Origin: Stenotrophomonas sp. SAU14A_NAIMI4_8 | Lineage (GTDB): Bacteria > Pseudomonadota > Gammaproteobacteria > Xanthomonadales > Xanthomonadaceae | Assembly (NCBI RefSeq): GCF_003086695.1 | Contig: NZ_CP025999.1 | Coordinates: 4,415,101-4,479,100, forward strand | Length of the DNA: 64,000 bases | Reading direction: 5' to 3' | Shown here: positions 46,615 to 55,071 of the stretch, one piece after another | How the letters are laid out: each line of letters opens with the position of its first letter | Position numbering within the stretch: the first letter of the stretch is position 1 | The notes under the pieces: generated by a model | Seen by the model: only the letters and a program-made list of their open reading frames with translations | Database searches by the model: none | Told to the model about the DNA's origin: nothing | Position numbers and translations under genes: made by a program

Positions 46615-46725
46615 TGCAGGTCTCCATCACGCAGGCGGTACATCCGCCGGGGAAGCCAGCTTCCTCCTGTCGATCATGTGGATAAACTGCGTACAACCGG
46701 ACTCACCTTGAAGGAAGGCTTCACA

Positions 46726-47628
46726 ATGGACGCCTCTGCGCCGCTTACCGCCGTGGTCGCCTTCGTCCACGTAGCCGACCATGCCAGTTTCACCCGCGCT
46801 GCCGACGCCCTGGGGGTGTCGACCTCGGCGCTGTCGCAGAGCGTGCGCGCGCTGGAAGCACGGATGGGCGTGCGCCTGCTGCAGCGGACCACGCGGCGGG
46901 TGGGCCTGACCGAACACGGCGCACGCTTCCTGCAGCGCGTGCGCGGCGGCCTGGAGCAGATCGACCAGGCCTTCGCCGAGCTGGACAGCGCGCGCTCGGT
47001 GCCGGCCGGGCGGCTGCGGGTGACCTTGCCGCGCATCGTCGCCGATCGCATGGTGCTGCCGCGGCTGCCCGATTTCCTCGCCCGCTACCCGCAGGTGCAG
47101 GTGGAACTGTGCGTGGACCCGGCGCTGACCGATCTGGTGGCCGAGGGCTTCGACGCCGGCATCCGCCTGGGCGAATCGCTGGCGCAGGGGATGATTGCCG
47201 TGCCAGTTGGACCGCCCGAGCGACAGGTGGTGGTGGCCACGCCGACCTACTTCGAACGCCATGGCGTGCCACAGACCCCGCACGACCTGCAGGACCATGC
47301 CTGCATCGTGCACCGGCTGGCCAACGGCCGGTTGATGCCCTGGGAATTCAGCCGCCAGGGCCACGACCTGGAGGTGGAGGTGGCCGGCAGGCTGGTGTTC
47401 AACGATGCCGGTGTCGCCCATCGCGCCGTGCTGGATGGTCTGGGCATGGCCCAGGGCTTCGCCTCGCTGGTGGCCGACGACATTGCCGCCGGCCGCCTGC
47501 GCAGCGTGCTGCAGGACTGGCAGCCGCCATTCCCCGGCTTCCACCTGTACTACCCGGCGCGCGAACAGATGGCGCCGAAGCTGCGGGTGTTCATCGACCA
47601 CCTGCGCGCGGGAATGGATGACCGGTAG
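46726..47628 (+). CDS. LysR-family transcriptional regulator
   Basis: 300 residues. The ATG at 46726 is preceded by a strong ribosome-binding site (AAGGAAGG, 46711-46718). Helix-turn-helix: VAFVHVADHASFTRAADALGVSTSALSQSVRALEARMGVRLLQRTTRRVGLTEHG. The effector domain contains DAGIRLGESLAQGMIAVPVGPPERQVVVATP and ends with FPGFHLYYPAREQMAPKLRVFIDHL, a set characteristic of LysR proteins next to aldo/keto reductases. Divergent from the two reductase genes. Confidence 0.95.
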   Translation: MDASAPLTAVVAFVHVADHASFTRAADALGVSTSALSQSVRALEARMGVRLLQRTTRRVGLTEHGARFLQRVRGGLEQIDQAFAELDSARSVPAGRLRVTLPRIVADRMVLPRLPDFLARYPQVQVELCVDPALTDLVAEGFDAGIRLGESLAQGMIAVPVGPPERQVVVATPTYFERHGVPQTPHDLQDHACIVHRLANGRLMPWEFSRQGHDLEVEVAGRLVFNDAGVAHRAVLDGLGMAQGFASLVADDIAAGRLRSVLQDWQPPFPGFHLYYPAREQMAPKLRVFIDHLRAGMDDR

Positions 47629-47797
47629 CGTCGGGCATGCCCGGCGTGACCGGGTGACCGTTTATGCCGATTCCGTCACCCTGATCGGGCCACAGCGGGC
47701 GAGATGGCGGGTATGACCCCCGTCAGTGGTAATGCTGCGCTGCGTTGGGTCACACTCGGGAACTTGTCGTTCCAAGTCATCCCCTTCCGAGGCCTGC

Positions 47798-49225
47798 ATG
47801 TCCCTGCTCCGGCGCAAGTCCCTAGATTCCGTCACCGACCATGAAGCCGGCCGGCGGCTGGTCCCGACCCTCAGCTGGCCGCACCTGATCGCCCTGGGCA
47901 TCGGCGCCATTGTCGGCACCGGCATCTACACGCTCATCGGCGTGGGCGCCAACCTGGCAGGTCCGGCGGTGCTGATTTCCTTCGCCATCGCCGGTGCGGT
48001 CTGCGCTTGTGCGGCGCTGTCCTATGCCGAGCTGTCCACGATGATGCCGGCCGCCGGCAGCGCCTATACTTACAGCTACAGCGCGCTGGGCGAAGTGTTC
48101 GCCTGGGTGGTGGGCTGGAGCCTGATCCTGGAGTACTCGCTGGTGGTGAGTACCGTGGCGGTGGGCTGGTCGGGGTATTTCGTCGGCTTCCTGCAGTGGG
48201 TGCACACCCAGTTCGGCATCGACATCACCCTGCCCGCGGCGCTGGCCGCCGGACCGCACGTGGCCGGCGGCGTCATCAACCTGCCGGCCATCGTCATCAC
48301 CTGGCTGGTGGCGCTGATGCTGATGGCCGGCACCAAGGAAAGCGCCACCCTCAACGCGATCCTGGTGGTGTTCAAGCTGATCGCGCTGGCGGTGTTCGTG
48401 GCCGTGGCCCTGCCCGCCTTCGACAGCAGCAACCTGCAGCCGTTCATGCCGCACGGCTTCGCCAAATCCATGGGCCCGGACGGGGTGGAGCGCGGCGTGA
48501 TGGCGGCAGCGGCCATCATCTTCTTCGCGTTCTATGGCTTCGATGCCATTTCCACCGCGGCCGAAGAAACCAAGAACCCAGCGCGCGACCTGTCGATCGG
48601 CATCATCGGTTCGATGGTCGGCTGCACCATCGTGTACGTGCTGGTGGCGCTGGCCGCCGTGGGCGCGATGAGCTATGCGGTGTTCGGCCAGAGTGCCGAG
48701 CCGCTGGCATTGATCATGCGTGAACTCGGCAGCCCCAAGGCCGCCATGTTCATCGGCGTGGTCGCCATCATCGCCCTGCCCACCGTGCTGCTGGCCTTCC
48801 TGTATGGCCAGAGCCGCATCTTCTTCGTGATGAGCCGCGATGGCCTGCTGCCGCGCCGCCTGTCCAAGGTCAGCGCGCGCACCGGTACGCCGGTGGCCAC
48901 CACGCTGTTCACCGCCGTGGTGGTGTCGGCGCTGGCCGGTGTGGCGCGCCTGGACGAGATTGCGGCGCTGGCCAACGCCGGCACCCTGGCCGCGTTCACC
49001 GCCGTGGGCATCTGCCTGGTGGTGCTGCGCGTGCGCGAACCCAACCGCGAGCGCAGCTTCCGCACGCCGCTGGCGTTCGTGGTGGGTCCGCTGGCCGCAC
49101 TGGGCTGCATCTACCTGTTCATCAGCCTGCCGCACACCACCCAGCTGTATTTCCTGCTGTGGAACGTGGTCGGCCTGGTGCTGTACTTCGTGTACAGCCG
49201 CCGCAATGCGCTGATCGCGCGCTGA
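47798..49225 (+). CDS. APC-family amino-acid permease (cationic amino-acid transporter type)
   Basis: 475 residues, about 12 transmembrane segments. Family signatures are IALGIGAIVGTGIYTLIGVGANLAGPAVLISFAIAGAVCACAALSYAELSTMMPAAGSAYTYSYSALGE and FYGFDAISTAAEETKNPARDLSIGI. It resembles the YfnA/CAT group that imports amino acids with protons. The ATG at 47798 opens MSLLRRKSLDS; an upstream in-frame ATG (47726) would add 24 residues of no family resemblance. It stands alone. Confidence 0.94.
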   Translation: MSLLRRKSLDSVTDHEAGRRLVPTLSWPHLIALGIGAIVGTGIYTLIGVGANLAGPAVLISFAIAGAVCACAALSYAELSTMMPAAGSAYTYSYSALGEVFAWVVGWSLILEYSLVVSTVAVGWSGYFVGFLQWVHTQFGIDITLPAALAAGPHVAGGVINLPAIVITWLVALMLMAGTKESATLNAILVVFKLIALAVFVAVALPAFDSSNLQPFMPHGFAKSMGPDGVERGVMAAAAIIFFAFYGFDAISTAAEETKNPARDLSIGIIGSMVGCTIVYVLVALAAVGAMSYAVFGQSAEPLALIMRELGSPKAAMFIGVVAIIALPTVLLAFLYGQSRIFFVMSRDGLLPRRLSKVSARTGTPVATTLFTAVVVSALAGVARLDEIAALANAGTLAAFTAVGICLVVLRVREPNRERSFRTPLAFVVGPLAALGCIYLFISLPHTTQLYFLLWNVVGLVLYFVYSRRNALIAR

Positions 49226-49232
49226 TCCGCGT

Positions 49233-49290
49233 CGCCGGGCATGGCCCGGCGCTACCGGAACAATGAGGTAGCGCCGGGCCATGCCCGGCG
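49233..49290. repeat. Inverted pair of SMAG repeats
   Basis: Two GCCGGGC-type SMAG elements in inverse orientation (49233-49255 ending in CTAC, and 49268-49290 starting GTAG) lie between convergent genes. Their sequences are complementary along almost their whole length, so they could form one long hairpin. Confidence 0.92.
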
Positions 49291-49305
49291 ATCACGCGGT
49301 CCCGA

Positions 49306-50538
49306 TCAGGTCTCGGCGTAGGCCTGCGCCTGGCGCATCACCCGCAGCAGGTTGCCGCCCCAGATGTCGGCAATCTGCTGCTCGGTGTAGCCCTTGCGCA
49401 GCAGCCAGGCGGTGATCTTCGGCAGCTGGCTGACATCGGGCAGGTCGCTCAGGCCGCCACCGCCATCCCAGTCCAGGCCGATGCCCACGTGCTCCGGGCC
49501 GACCACCTTCAGGATGTGCTCGAAGTGGGCGAAAAAGTCGTCCAGGCTGGCGTGGCGTACCGGATGTTCGTGGTCCAGCGCCTGCTCGGCCTGCTGCAGG
49601 GCGACGCCCTGGGCGATGGTCATGCCTTCCCAGCCACCCATCTGCCTGCTCAGCGCTTCTTCGGCCTGCTTGCGTTCGGGCGTCTTGCCGGTATCGATCA
49701 GATAGCCGCCGTAGGCGTTCACCTGGATTACTCCGCCGGCCTTGGCCAGCTTGCGCAGGCGCGCGTCGTCGAGATTGCGCGGGTGGTTGTAGACCGCCTT
49801 GGCCGAACTGTGCGACAGCACGAACGGCACCGGCATCATTGCCAGCAGATCGTCGAACACGGCATCTGAGGCGTGCGACTGGTCGATGACGATGCCCAGC
49901 TTCACCGCCGCGCGCACCAGATCCTTGCCGGCCGGGCTCAGGCCCTTCCACTCCGGCCCCTTGGGATCGGTGGCCGAGTCGGCGAATTCATTGTTGGCGA
50001 AATGCACGGTGCTGAGCAGGCGCAGGCCGGCGCGGTGGTAGAAGCTCAGCAGCGTGGGGTCGGCCACCAGCGGGCTGGCGTTTTCCATGCTGATGTAGAC
50101 CACGCGCTTGCCTTCGGCCTTGATCCGCGCGGCATCATCGGCCCTCAGCGCCAGCGCGAAGCGCTCGGGGTTGGCGGCCAGCATCTGCCGGATCTCCAGC
50201 AGGCGCTGCAGGCCATGGTCGCGCTCGGCCAGGTGGGCGGCAGCGCTACGGTCGCCCTGGTCGGTGTAGATGGCCCAGAAGCCGCCATCCAGTGCGCCGT
50301 CCACCATGCGCGGGTAATCCACCTGCGAGAGCGCGTTGTGGTCGTGGCGCTGCTCGATGTCGAAGCCGCTGCGGCCGAAGTTGGCCGGCGTATCCAGGTG
50401 GCTGTCCAGGGTCAGCAGACGCTGCTGCAGGGCCTTGGCACGGGCCAGCTCCTGCGCGCTGAATTCGATGGCGTGGGCGGACAGCGGCGCACTCAGCGCC
50501 AGGGCAAGCAGCAGGGACAGGCGACGCAACGACGGCAT
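49306..50538 (-). CDS. Membrane dipeptidase (peptidase family M19)
   Basis: 410 residues. A signal peptide (LRRLSLLLALALSAPLSAHA) targets it to the periplasm or envelope. Zinc-binding residues are in TLDSHLDTPANF (His, Asp), VYISMENASPLV (Glu), VIDQSHASDAVF and FVLSHSSAKAVYNHPRNL (His), as in renal-dipeptidase-like enzymes that hydrolyse dipeptides, including D-residue ones. The start could be 50544 instead of 50538; still longer in-frame extensions have no signal character. Confidence 0.93.
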   Translation of the reverse strand: MPSLRRLSLLLALALSAPLSAHAIEFSAQELARAKALQQRLLTLDSHLDTPANFGRSGFDIEQRHDHNALSQVDYPRMVDGALDGGFWAIYTDQGDRSAAAHLAERDHGLQRLLEIRQMLAANPERFALALRADDAARIKAEGKRVVYISMENASPLVADPTLLSFYHRAGLRLLSTVHFANNEFADSATDPKGPEWKGLSPAGKDLVRAAVKLGIVIDQSHASDAVFDDLLAMMPVPFVLSHSSAKAVYNHPRNLDDARLRKLAKAGGVIQVNAYGGYLIDTGKTPERKQAEEALSRQMGGWEGMTIAQGVALQQAEQALDHEHPVRHASLDDFFAHFEHILKVVGPEHVGIGLDWDGGGGLSDLPDVSQLPKITAWLLRKGYTEQQIADIWGGNLLRVMRQAQAYAET

Positions 50539-50693
50539 GGGCATCCACCGGCAATGGGAAGAGCACGACCATAGCGCCGCGGCGGCCACCACCGGTAGTG
50601 CCAAGCGACCGCGCGCACTCCATTACACTCGGCAGCAGCCGCTATCGACAGCGGCAGCCCACCACGCTGCGCCACCGCTGAAACGGAATTCCG

Positions 50694-51509
50694 ATGTCCC
50701 ATCCCGTGCCGCCACCGCTTCCCACCGTACAGCCTGCGCCTGACAGCGCGCCGCTCAGCGTCGAGCAGCTCAAGCGCGATGTGCTGCCGGCCTTGTTCCT
50801 CGGGCGCATCGACATCGGCCGCTACGGGCCGGCCGACCTGGCCAGTGCCAGTGCGGAGCCGGCGTGGCAGGAAGGCAGTGCGCATGCGCTGGCCAGGGCA
50901 CTGGCCGATCTGGTCAGCCGCCTTTCCGAACACGACCCCAATGCACTGTTGGAACGCGCCAGCTGGTGGGACCGGTTCACCGGTGCCGATATCGAACGGC
51001 AGCTGCGCCGGCGCATCGCGATGGGCGGCAACGGTGACGTGCTGTCCGAGGTCGAGCACCAGGCCGCTGCGGTGCGCAGCAGCGTGGACCGTTTGAATGC
51101 ACAGTTGGATGCACACGACGAACAGGGGGCGCGCCTGCAGATCTACATCGATGCAGGCGTGCAGTTCCTGCAGGAACTGCCGGCCGACAGCGGCACCAGC
51201 GACGATCCGCTGGTGCTGGACCGCCCCGTGGAACGCCTGCAGCGGCGGGTGGCGAACCTGACCGCGCTGCTGGCCAGCCATTCGATGAGCCGCATCCAGG
51301 TGCAGCTGGCGCGCAACCACGCCATTGAACTGCTCGACCGCTACTGCGAAACCGTGCAGATCCTGCTGCCGATCTGGCGGCAGACCATCCAGGCCCTGCA
51401 GAACAGCGACAACGCCAGCCCGCAGATGGTGGCGCGTGCGGCACAAGCACAGGACCAGCTGAAACAGGCCTTGCAGCAGCTGCTGCGCACCTCCGGAGCA
51501 CCGGCATGA
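50694..51509 (+). CDS. TelA-like (toxic anion resistance family) helical protein
   Basis: 271 residues, mostly helical, no membrane segment. The C-terminal part SHSMSRIQVQLARNHAIELLDRYCETVQILLPIWRQTIQAL matches the end of the TelA family, where the equivalent runs into an I-P-L-W motif. The N-terminal region has WWDRFTGADIERQLRRRIA. TelA proteins (PF05816) are about 350-400 residues and were named for tellurite resistance; this one is shorter. It overlaps the next gene by 4 bp, so the two work together. No ter genes are adjacent. Confidence 0.65.
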   Translation: MSHPVPPPLPTVQPAPDSAPLSVEQLKRDVLPALFLGRIDIGRYGPADLASASAEPAWQEGSAHALARALADLVSRLSEHDPNALLERASWWDRFTGADIERQLRRRIAMGGNGDVLSEVEHQAAAVRSSVDRLNAQLDAHDEQGARLQIYIDAGVQFLQELPADSGTSDDPLVLDRPVERLQRRVANLTALLASHSMSRIQVQLARNHAIELLDRYCETVQILLPIWRQTIQALQNSDNASPQMVARAAQAQDQLKQALQQLLRTSGAPA

Positions 51510-52408
51510 CGTCTTCCAGGACCGATCCACTGCAGGTGCCAGCAGCGTTGCAGCCGCGGGTCGAAGCCATTCCCGGCCTGCGCGCGCTGTACCGCCGGGG
51601 TTCGTTCGCGCGCACCCTGGGTCTGGCGTGTTTCGCGGTGCTGCCGGCCACGGGGCTGCTGTCCATCATGCTGCTGCAGGGCCTGACCGGCAGTCCGCCG
51701 TCGGCGCACGTTCCCGCCGGCTACGGCAATGTGCCTTCCACGCTCGCCCTGCTGGCATTGGCTAACCTGAGCATCGTGGGCGGCCTGCTGGTCTGGATGG
51801 GGTTCGGCCTGCGCAGGGTGCTGCTCAACCGCGGCGTGCGCCACTTCACCTTCTCGTTCGTGATCGGTGGCTCGGTGCTGGTGGCCCTGCTGGTGGGCAA
51901 CGGCTTCGTCAGCCCTGACTTCAGCCGGTCTGAGGCCGGCGATGGCAGCAAGCTCGACAGCACTCAGCTGCCCGCGCTCATCGACAGCCCGGGATTCGCC
52001 GCGCTCAGCCCGCAATGGCAGGGCTACCTGCAGGCGCAGCGTTCGCTGGCACGCGCCTCCGCGCCCCTGAACGACACCGGCCTGGCCATCGCCCGCGGCG
52101 AGGATATCGGCATCGCCGTGCCCGCGGTGATCCGTGCGCGCTTCGAAGCCAAGGCCAAGCTTCCCTATTCGGCAGGCAGCCAGGCGTGGCAACGCGACCA
52201 CTGGCTGCGCAACGGTGTGCAGCATGTGGTTGGCCTGGCGATCGCCTGGTCACTGCTGCTGCTGATCGTCGCCGGCATCGGCCTGACCACGCTGGGGTAC
52301 CACGTGCGCGGCCGGGCGCGGGTGATCAATGGCCTGCTGCAGCAGTTGCAGGGGCCGTCGGCAGCGGGTGTGGCACATGTCGCGTCGAGCCATGCTCGAC
52401 TGAACTGA
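51506..52408 (+). CDS. Membrane protein of unknown function, paired with a TelA-like protein
   Basis: 300 residues. Four hydrophobic segments can be seen: about 34-58, 78-98, 115-131 and 240-265. Between the third and fourth is a probably periplasmic domain (about 132-238) with acidic and Ser/Ala-rich composition (LPALIDSPGFAALSPQWQGYLQAQRSLARAS). I recognise no family. It is translationally coupled to the preceding gene. The last residues (VASSHARLN) and stop codon lie in and just after a palindrome GTCGAGCCATGCTCGAC, so the original 3' end was probably altered by repeat insertion. Confidence 0.75.
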   Translation: MTSSRTDPLQVPAALQPRVEAIPGLRALYRRGSFARTLGLACFAVLPATGLLSIMLLQGLTGSPPSAHVPAGYGNVPSTLALLALANLSIVGGLLVWMGFGLRRVLLNRGVRHFTFSFVIGGSVLVALLVGNGFVSPDFSRSEAGDGSKLDSTQLPALIDSPGFAALSPQWQGYLQAQRSLARASAPLNDTGLAIARGEDIGIAVPAVIRARFEAKAKLPYSAGSQAWQRDHWLRNGVQHVVGLAIAWSLLLLIVAGIGLTTLGYHVRGRARVINGLLQQLQGPSAAGVAHVASSHARLN

Positions 52409-52414
52409 TCAACA

Positions 52415-52447
52415 CCTGTCGCGTCGAGCGCGGCTCGACGCGACAGG
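52415..52447. terminator. Perfect 15-bp hairpin between convergent genes
   Basis: Arms CCTGTCGCGTCGAGC and GCTCGACGCGACAGG (52415-52429, 52433-52447) with a 3-nt loop lie between the 3' ends of the membrane-protein gene and rlmI. No U-tract. It is probably derived from a GTCGAGC-type SMAG element and may stop or stabilise both transcripts. Confidence 0.6.
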
Positions 52448-52453
52448 TCGGAG

Positions 52454-53623
52454 TCAGTCGACCACGCGGCAGAACACGGCCTTCAGGTAGCGCGATTCCT
52501 GCACGTGCGCCATGAACGGATGGTCCGGACCGGCGCCGGCCACCTTCAGGATCTGGATCGTGCGGCCGGAGAAGTACGCCGCGCGGCGCAGCATGTCCAG
52601 GAACTGGTCCTCGGCCACCAGGCCGGTGCAGGAGAACGTGGCGAACAGGCCGCCCGGCTTCACCACGCCCAGCGCCAGCTTGTTCATGTCCAGGTACTTC
52701 TTCAGCGCAGTGATCACCTGGTCGCGGTCGCGGGTCATCTTTGCCGGGTCCAGGATCACCACGTCGTACTGCTCGCCGCGGTTGGCGGCATCGCGCAGCC
52801 ACGGGAAGATGTCGGACTGGACGAACTTCGGGCGCACGTTGTTCAGGCGCGAATTGCCCTTGGCGATCTGGATCACGTCTTCATCGATATCGATGCCGAC
52901 CACTTCCGACGCACCACGCGCGGCCGCGTACACGGCGAAGCCACCGGTGTTGCAGCACAGGTCCAGCACGCGCTTGCCTTCCACCTGCTGGCTCAGCCAC
53001 TCGCGGTTCTCGCGCTGGTCGGCGAAGAAGCCGGTCTTGTGCGCACCGGCCGGGTCGGCACGGAACTTGATGCCGTACTCGGTGATCACCGACGCTTCGG
53101 TGGTGGTGTTGCCGTGGAAGTCGAAGCTTTCCTGCTTCTGCACGTGTTCGTCGGCGAAGCTGTGGAAACGGCAGCCCGGGAACTGTTCGCGCAGCGCGTC
53201 GTAGATCCACTCGCGGTGGCGGAACATGCCGGCGGCGAAGAATTCGACCACCACCAGGTCGCCGTAGCGGTCGACCACCAGGCCGGACAGGCCGTCGCCT
53301 TCGCTGTGCACCACGCGCCAGGCGTCGGACACCGTGTCGAGCTTCAGCACCTCACGGCGCAGCGACACCGCCTGGGCGATCTTGCGCGAGAACCAGCCGG
53401 CATCCACCGGCACGTTCTGATCGATTTCGAGAATGCGCACGGCAATGCGCGAGTGCCCGTTGTAGAACCCGCGGCCGATGAATTCGCCATCAATGCCGAC
53501 CACGTCGACGATGGAACCGGGCTTGGGGCGGACGGTCGGCTTTTCGACCAGCTTCTGGAAGATCCACGGGTGGCTGGAACGCCACGCATTCTTCAGGCGG
53601 ACAACGGGCAGGGGGGTATTCAT
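52454..53623 (-). CDS. rlmI: 23S rRNA m5C methyltransferase RlmI
   Basis: 389 residues. The N-terminal PUA domain (LKNAWRSSHPWIFQKLVEKP, GSIVDVVGIDGEFIGRGFYNGHSRIAVRIL) is followed by an EEHEE-like region and a SAM-dependent methyltransferase domain with VLDLCCNTGGFAVYAA (motif I), VILDPAKM (motif IV) and FATFSCTGLV (catalytic Cys). RlmI methylates C1962 of 23S rRNA. The ATG at 53623 gives MNTPLPVVRLKNAWRS; extension upstream would run through repeats. Confidence 0.93.
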   Translation of the reverse strand: MNTPLPVVRLKNAWRSSHPWIFQKLVEKPTVRPKPGSIVDVVGIDGEFIGRGFYNGHSRIAVRILEIDQNVPVDAGWFSRKIAQAVSLRREVLKLDTVSDAWRVVHSEGDGLSGLVVDRYGDLVVVEFFAAGMFRHREWIYDALREQFPGCRFHSFADEHVQKQESFDFHGNTTTEASVITEYGIKFRADPAGAHKTGFFADQRENREWLSQQVEGKRVLDLCCNTGGFAVYAAARGASEVVGIDIDEDVIQIAKGNSRLNNVRPKFVQSDIFPWLRDAANRGEQYDVVILDPAKMTRDRDQVITALKKYLDMNKLALGVVKPGGLFATFSCTGLVAEDQFLDMLRRAAYFSGRTIQILKVAGAGPDHPFMAHVQESRYLKAVFCRVVD

Positions 53624-53647
53624 CCGCCTATTGTAAACCGGCAGCCG

Positions 53648-53751
53648 GGGGTCGGATCCCCAACGGGGCTCCGACCCCATTCCGCCTTGGTAGGTGCCAA
53701 CCTTGGTTGGCACGCTGGTCGGGGTCAGAGCCCCTGCGGGGATCTGACCCC
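53648..53751. repeat. Repeat trio: two short GGGGTC palindromes and one SMAG
   Basis: A short GGGGTC palindrome (53648-53678, 31 bp), a SMAG element (53690-53713) and a second short GGGGTC palindrome in the opposite orientation (53721-53751). Short members keep only the conserved flanks around a CC/GG stem. They separate rlmI from the riboswitch. Confidence 0.92.
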
Positions 53752-53802
53752 GGCTGGCCGCCCCATTTGACGGCGGGCCGGCCAGGCCGCAGAATCGGCG
53801 CC

Positions 53803-53940
53803 AGAAGGGGAGTAGCTCCCAGACGTTGTCGCCGTCAATTCGAGCCCGCAGGCTCCGGTGCAACGGCAATCCCACCCGCGTGGGGTTGCGAGCGAGACCT
53901 TCGCCGTACTGGCGAAGCTCTGTCCCTGGATCCCCCTCCC
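53803..53940 (+). promoter_or_regulatory. yybP-ykoY manganese riboswitch
   Basis: The two conserved internal-loop motifs of this class are present: GGGGAGTAGC (53807-53816) and GCGAGACC (53892-53899). The closing helix can form between AGGGGA at the start and TCCCCCT near 53931, and a hairpin CTTCGCC / GGCGAAG lies at 53899-53917. This class binds Mn2+ and typically lies before mntP or TerC-family genes; here the gene downstream is a TerC family member. How expression is switched (termination or translation) is not clear from the sequence between 53940 and the ATG. Confidence 0.88.
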
Positions 53941-54002
53941 GATCCTCCGTTGCAGATCCTCGCCGTACGGCCTGGCATTCATCTTTCCAACGGATATTCC
54001 CA

Positions 54003-54965
54003 ATGCAGACGATCGGTAATGTGTGGATGTGGGGCGGCTTCGTGGCGGTGGTGATCATCGCCCTGCTGGTCGACCTGGTGTTGATGCGTCACGGCGGCCC
54101 GCACAAGGTCACCTTCAAGGAAGCCCTGTGGTGGTCCATCGGCTGGGTCGCCCTGGCCCTGCTGTTCAACGCGGGCCTGTGGTTCTACCTCAGTGAAACC
54201 GCCGGCCAGGTGGTGGCCAACAAGGTGGGCCTGGAGTTCCTGACCGGCTACCTGGTCGAAAAGGCCCTGGCGGTGGACAACATCTTTGTCTTCCTGATGA
54301 TCATGAGCTACTTCGCGGTGCCGGAGGAACAGCGCCAGAAGGTGCTGATCATCGGCATCCTGGGTGCGATCGTGCTGCGTACGATCATGATCTTCGCCGG
54401 CAGCGTGCTGATCAGCCAGTTCCATTGGCTGCTCTACGTGTTCGGCGCCTTCCTGCTGTTCACCGGCTGGAAGATGTGGTTCGCCGCCGGCCAGGAACCG
54501 GATCTGGAAACCAACCCGGCGCTGCGCTGGATGCGCAAGCACCTGCGCCTGCTGCCGGGCTATGAAGGCAATGCGCTGAGCGTGAAGCGCGATGGCGTGC
54601 GCTGGTTCACCCCGCTGTTCGCGGTGCTGATCCTGATCGCGGTGACCGACGTGATCTTCGCCGTGGACAGCATCCCGGCCATCTTCGCCATCACCACCGA
54701 CCCGTTCATCGTGCTCACCTCCAACGTGTTCGCGGTGCTGGGCCTGCGCGCCATGTTCTTCCTGCTGGCCGGCATGGCTGACCGCTTCCACCTGCTGCCG
54801 TACGGTCTGGCGCTGGTGCTGGGCTTCATCGGCATCAAGATGATGATCATCGACCTGTTCAAGATCCCCACCCCGGTGTCGCTGGGCGTGGTGGCGGTGA
54901 TCATCGCTGCGACCGTGGTGCTCAGCCTGAAGTACCCGCCGAAGGAAGGCACCGGCGCGGCCTGA
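54003..54965 (+). CDS. TerC-family membrane protein (Alx-like)
   Basis: 320 residues, about nine transmembrane segments. The TerC signature is clear: LTGYLVEKALAVDNIFVFLMIMSYFAVPEEQRQKVLIIGILGAIVLR in the first half and LFAVLILIAVTDVIFAVDSIPAIFAITTDPFIVLTSNVFAVLGLRAMFFLLAGM in the second, each with conserved Asp for metal. TerC/Alx proteins export Mn2+ or load metals onto secreted proteins. The upstream manganese riboswitch fits that role. Start MQTIGNVWMWGGF at 54003. Confidence 0.94.
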   Translation: MQTIGNVWMWGGFVAVVIIALLVDLVLMRHGGPHKVTFKEALWWSIGWVALALLFNAGLWFYLSETAGQVVANKVGLEFLTGYLVEKALAVDNIFVFLMIMSYFAVPEEQRQKVLIIGILGAIVLRTIMIFAGSVLISQFHWLLYVFGAFLLFTGWKMWFAAGQEPDLETNPALRWMRKHLRLLPGYEGNALSVKRDGVRWFTPLFAVLILIAVTDVIFAVDSIPAIFAITTDPFIVLTSNVFAVLGLRAMFFLLAGMADRFHLLPYGLALVLGFIGIKMMIIDLFKIPTPVSLGVVAVIIAATVVLSLKYPPKEGTGAA

Positions 54966-54986
54966 TCCTGGCCGGGCCTGCAACAC

Positions 54987-55011
54987 GGCCGGCGGGATTG
55001 TCCCGCCGGCC
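54987..55011 (+). terminator. Hairpin after terC
   Basis: Perfect 11-bp stem GGCCGGCGGGA / TCCCGCCGGCC with a TTG loop, 21 bp after the TerC stop. No T-tract, so efficiency as an intrinsic terminator is uncertain. Confidence 0.55.
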
Positions 55012-55071
55012 GCGCCCACTCTCCCGCAGCGGTGGCCTTGGTTTCGCGCCAGCCACCGCCATTGCTGAAGC

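Noticed and set aside
50694..51509. A tellurite-resistance locus.
   Set aside because: Only a TelA-like C-terminal region is present; no terB/terD genes are nearby, and the TerC-family gene further on is the Alx type behind a manganese riboswitch.
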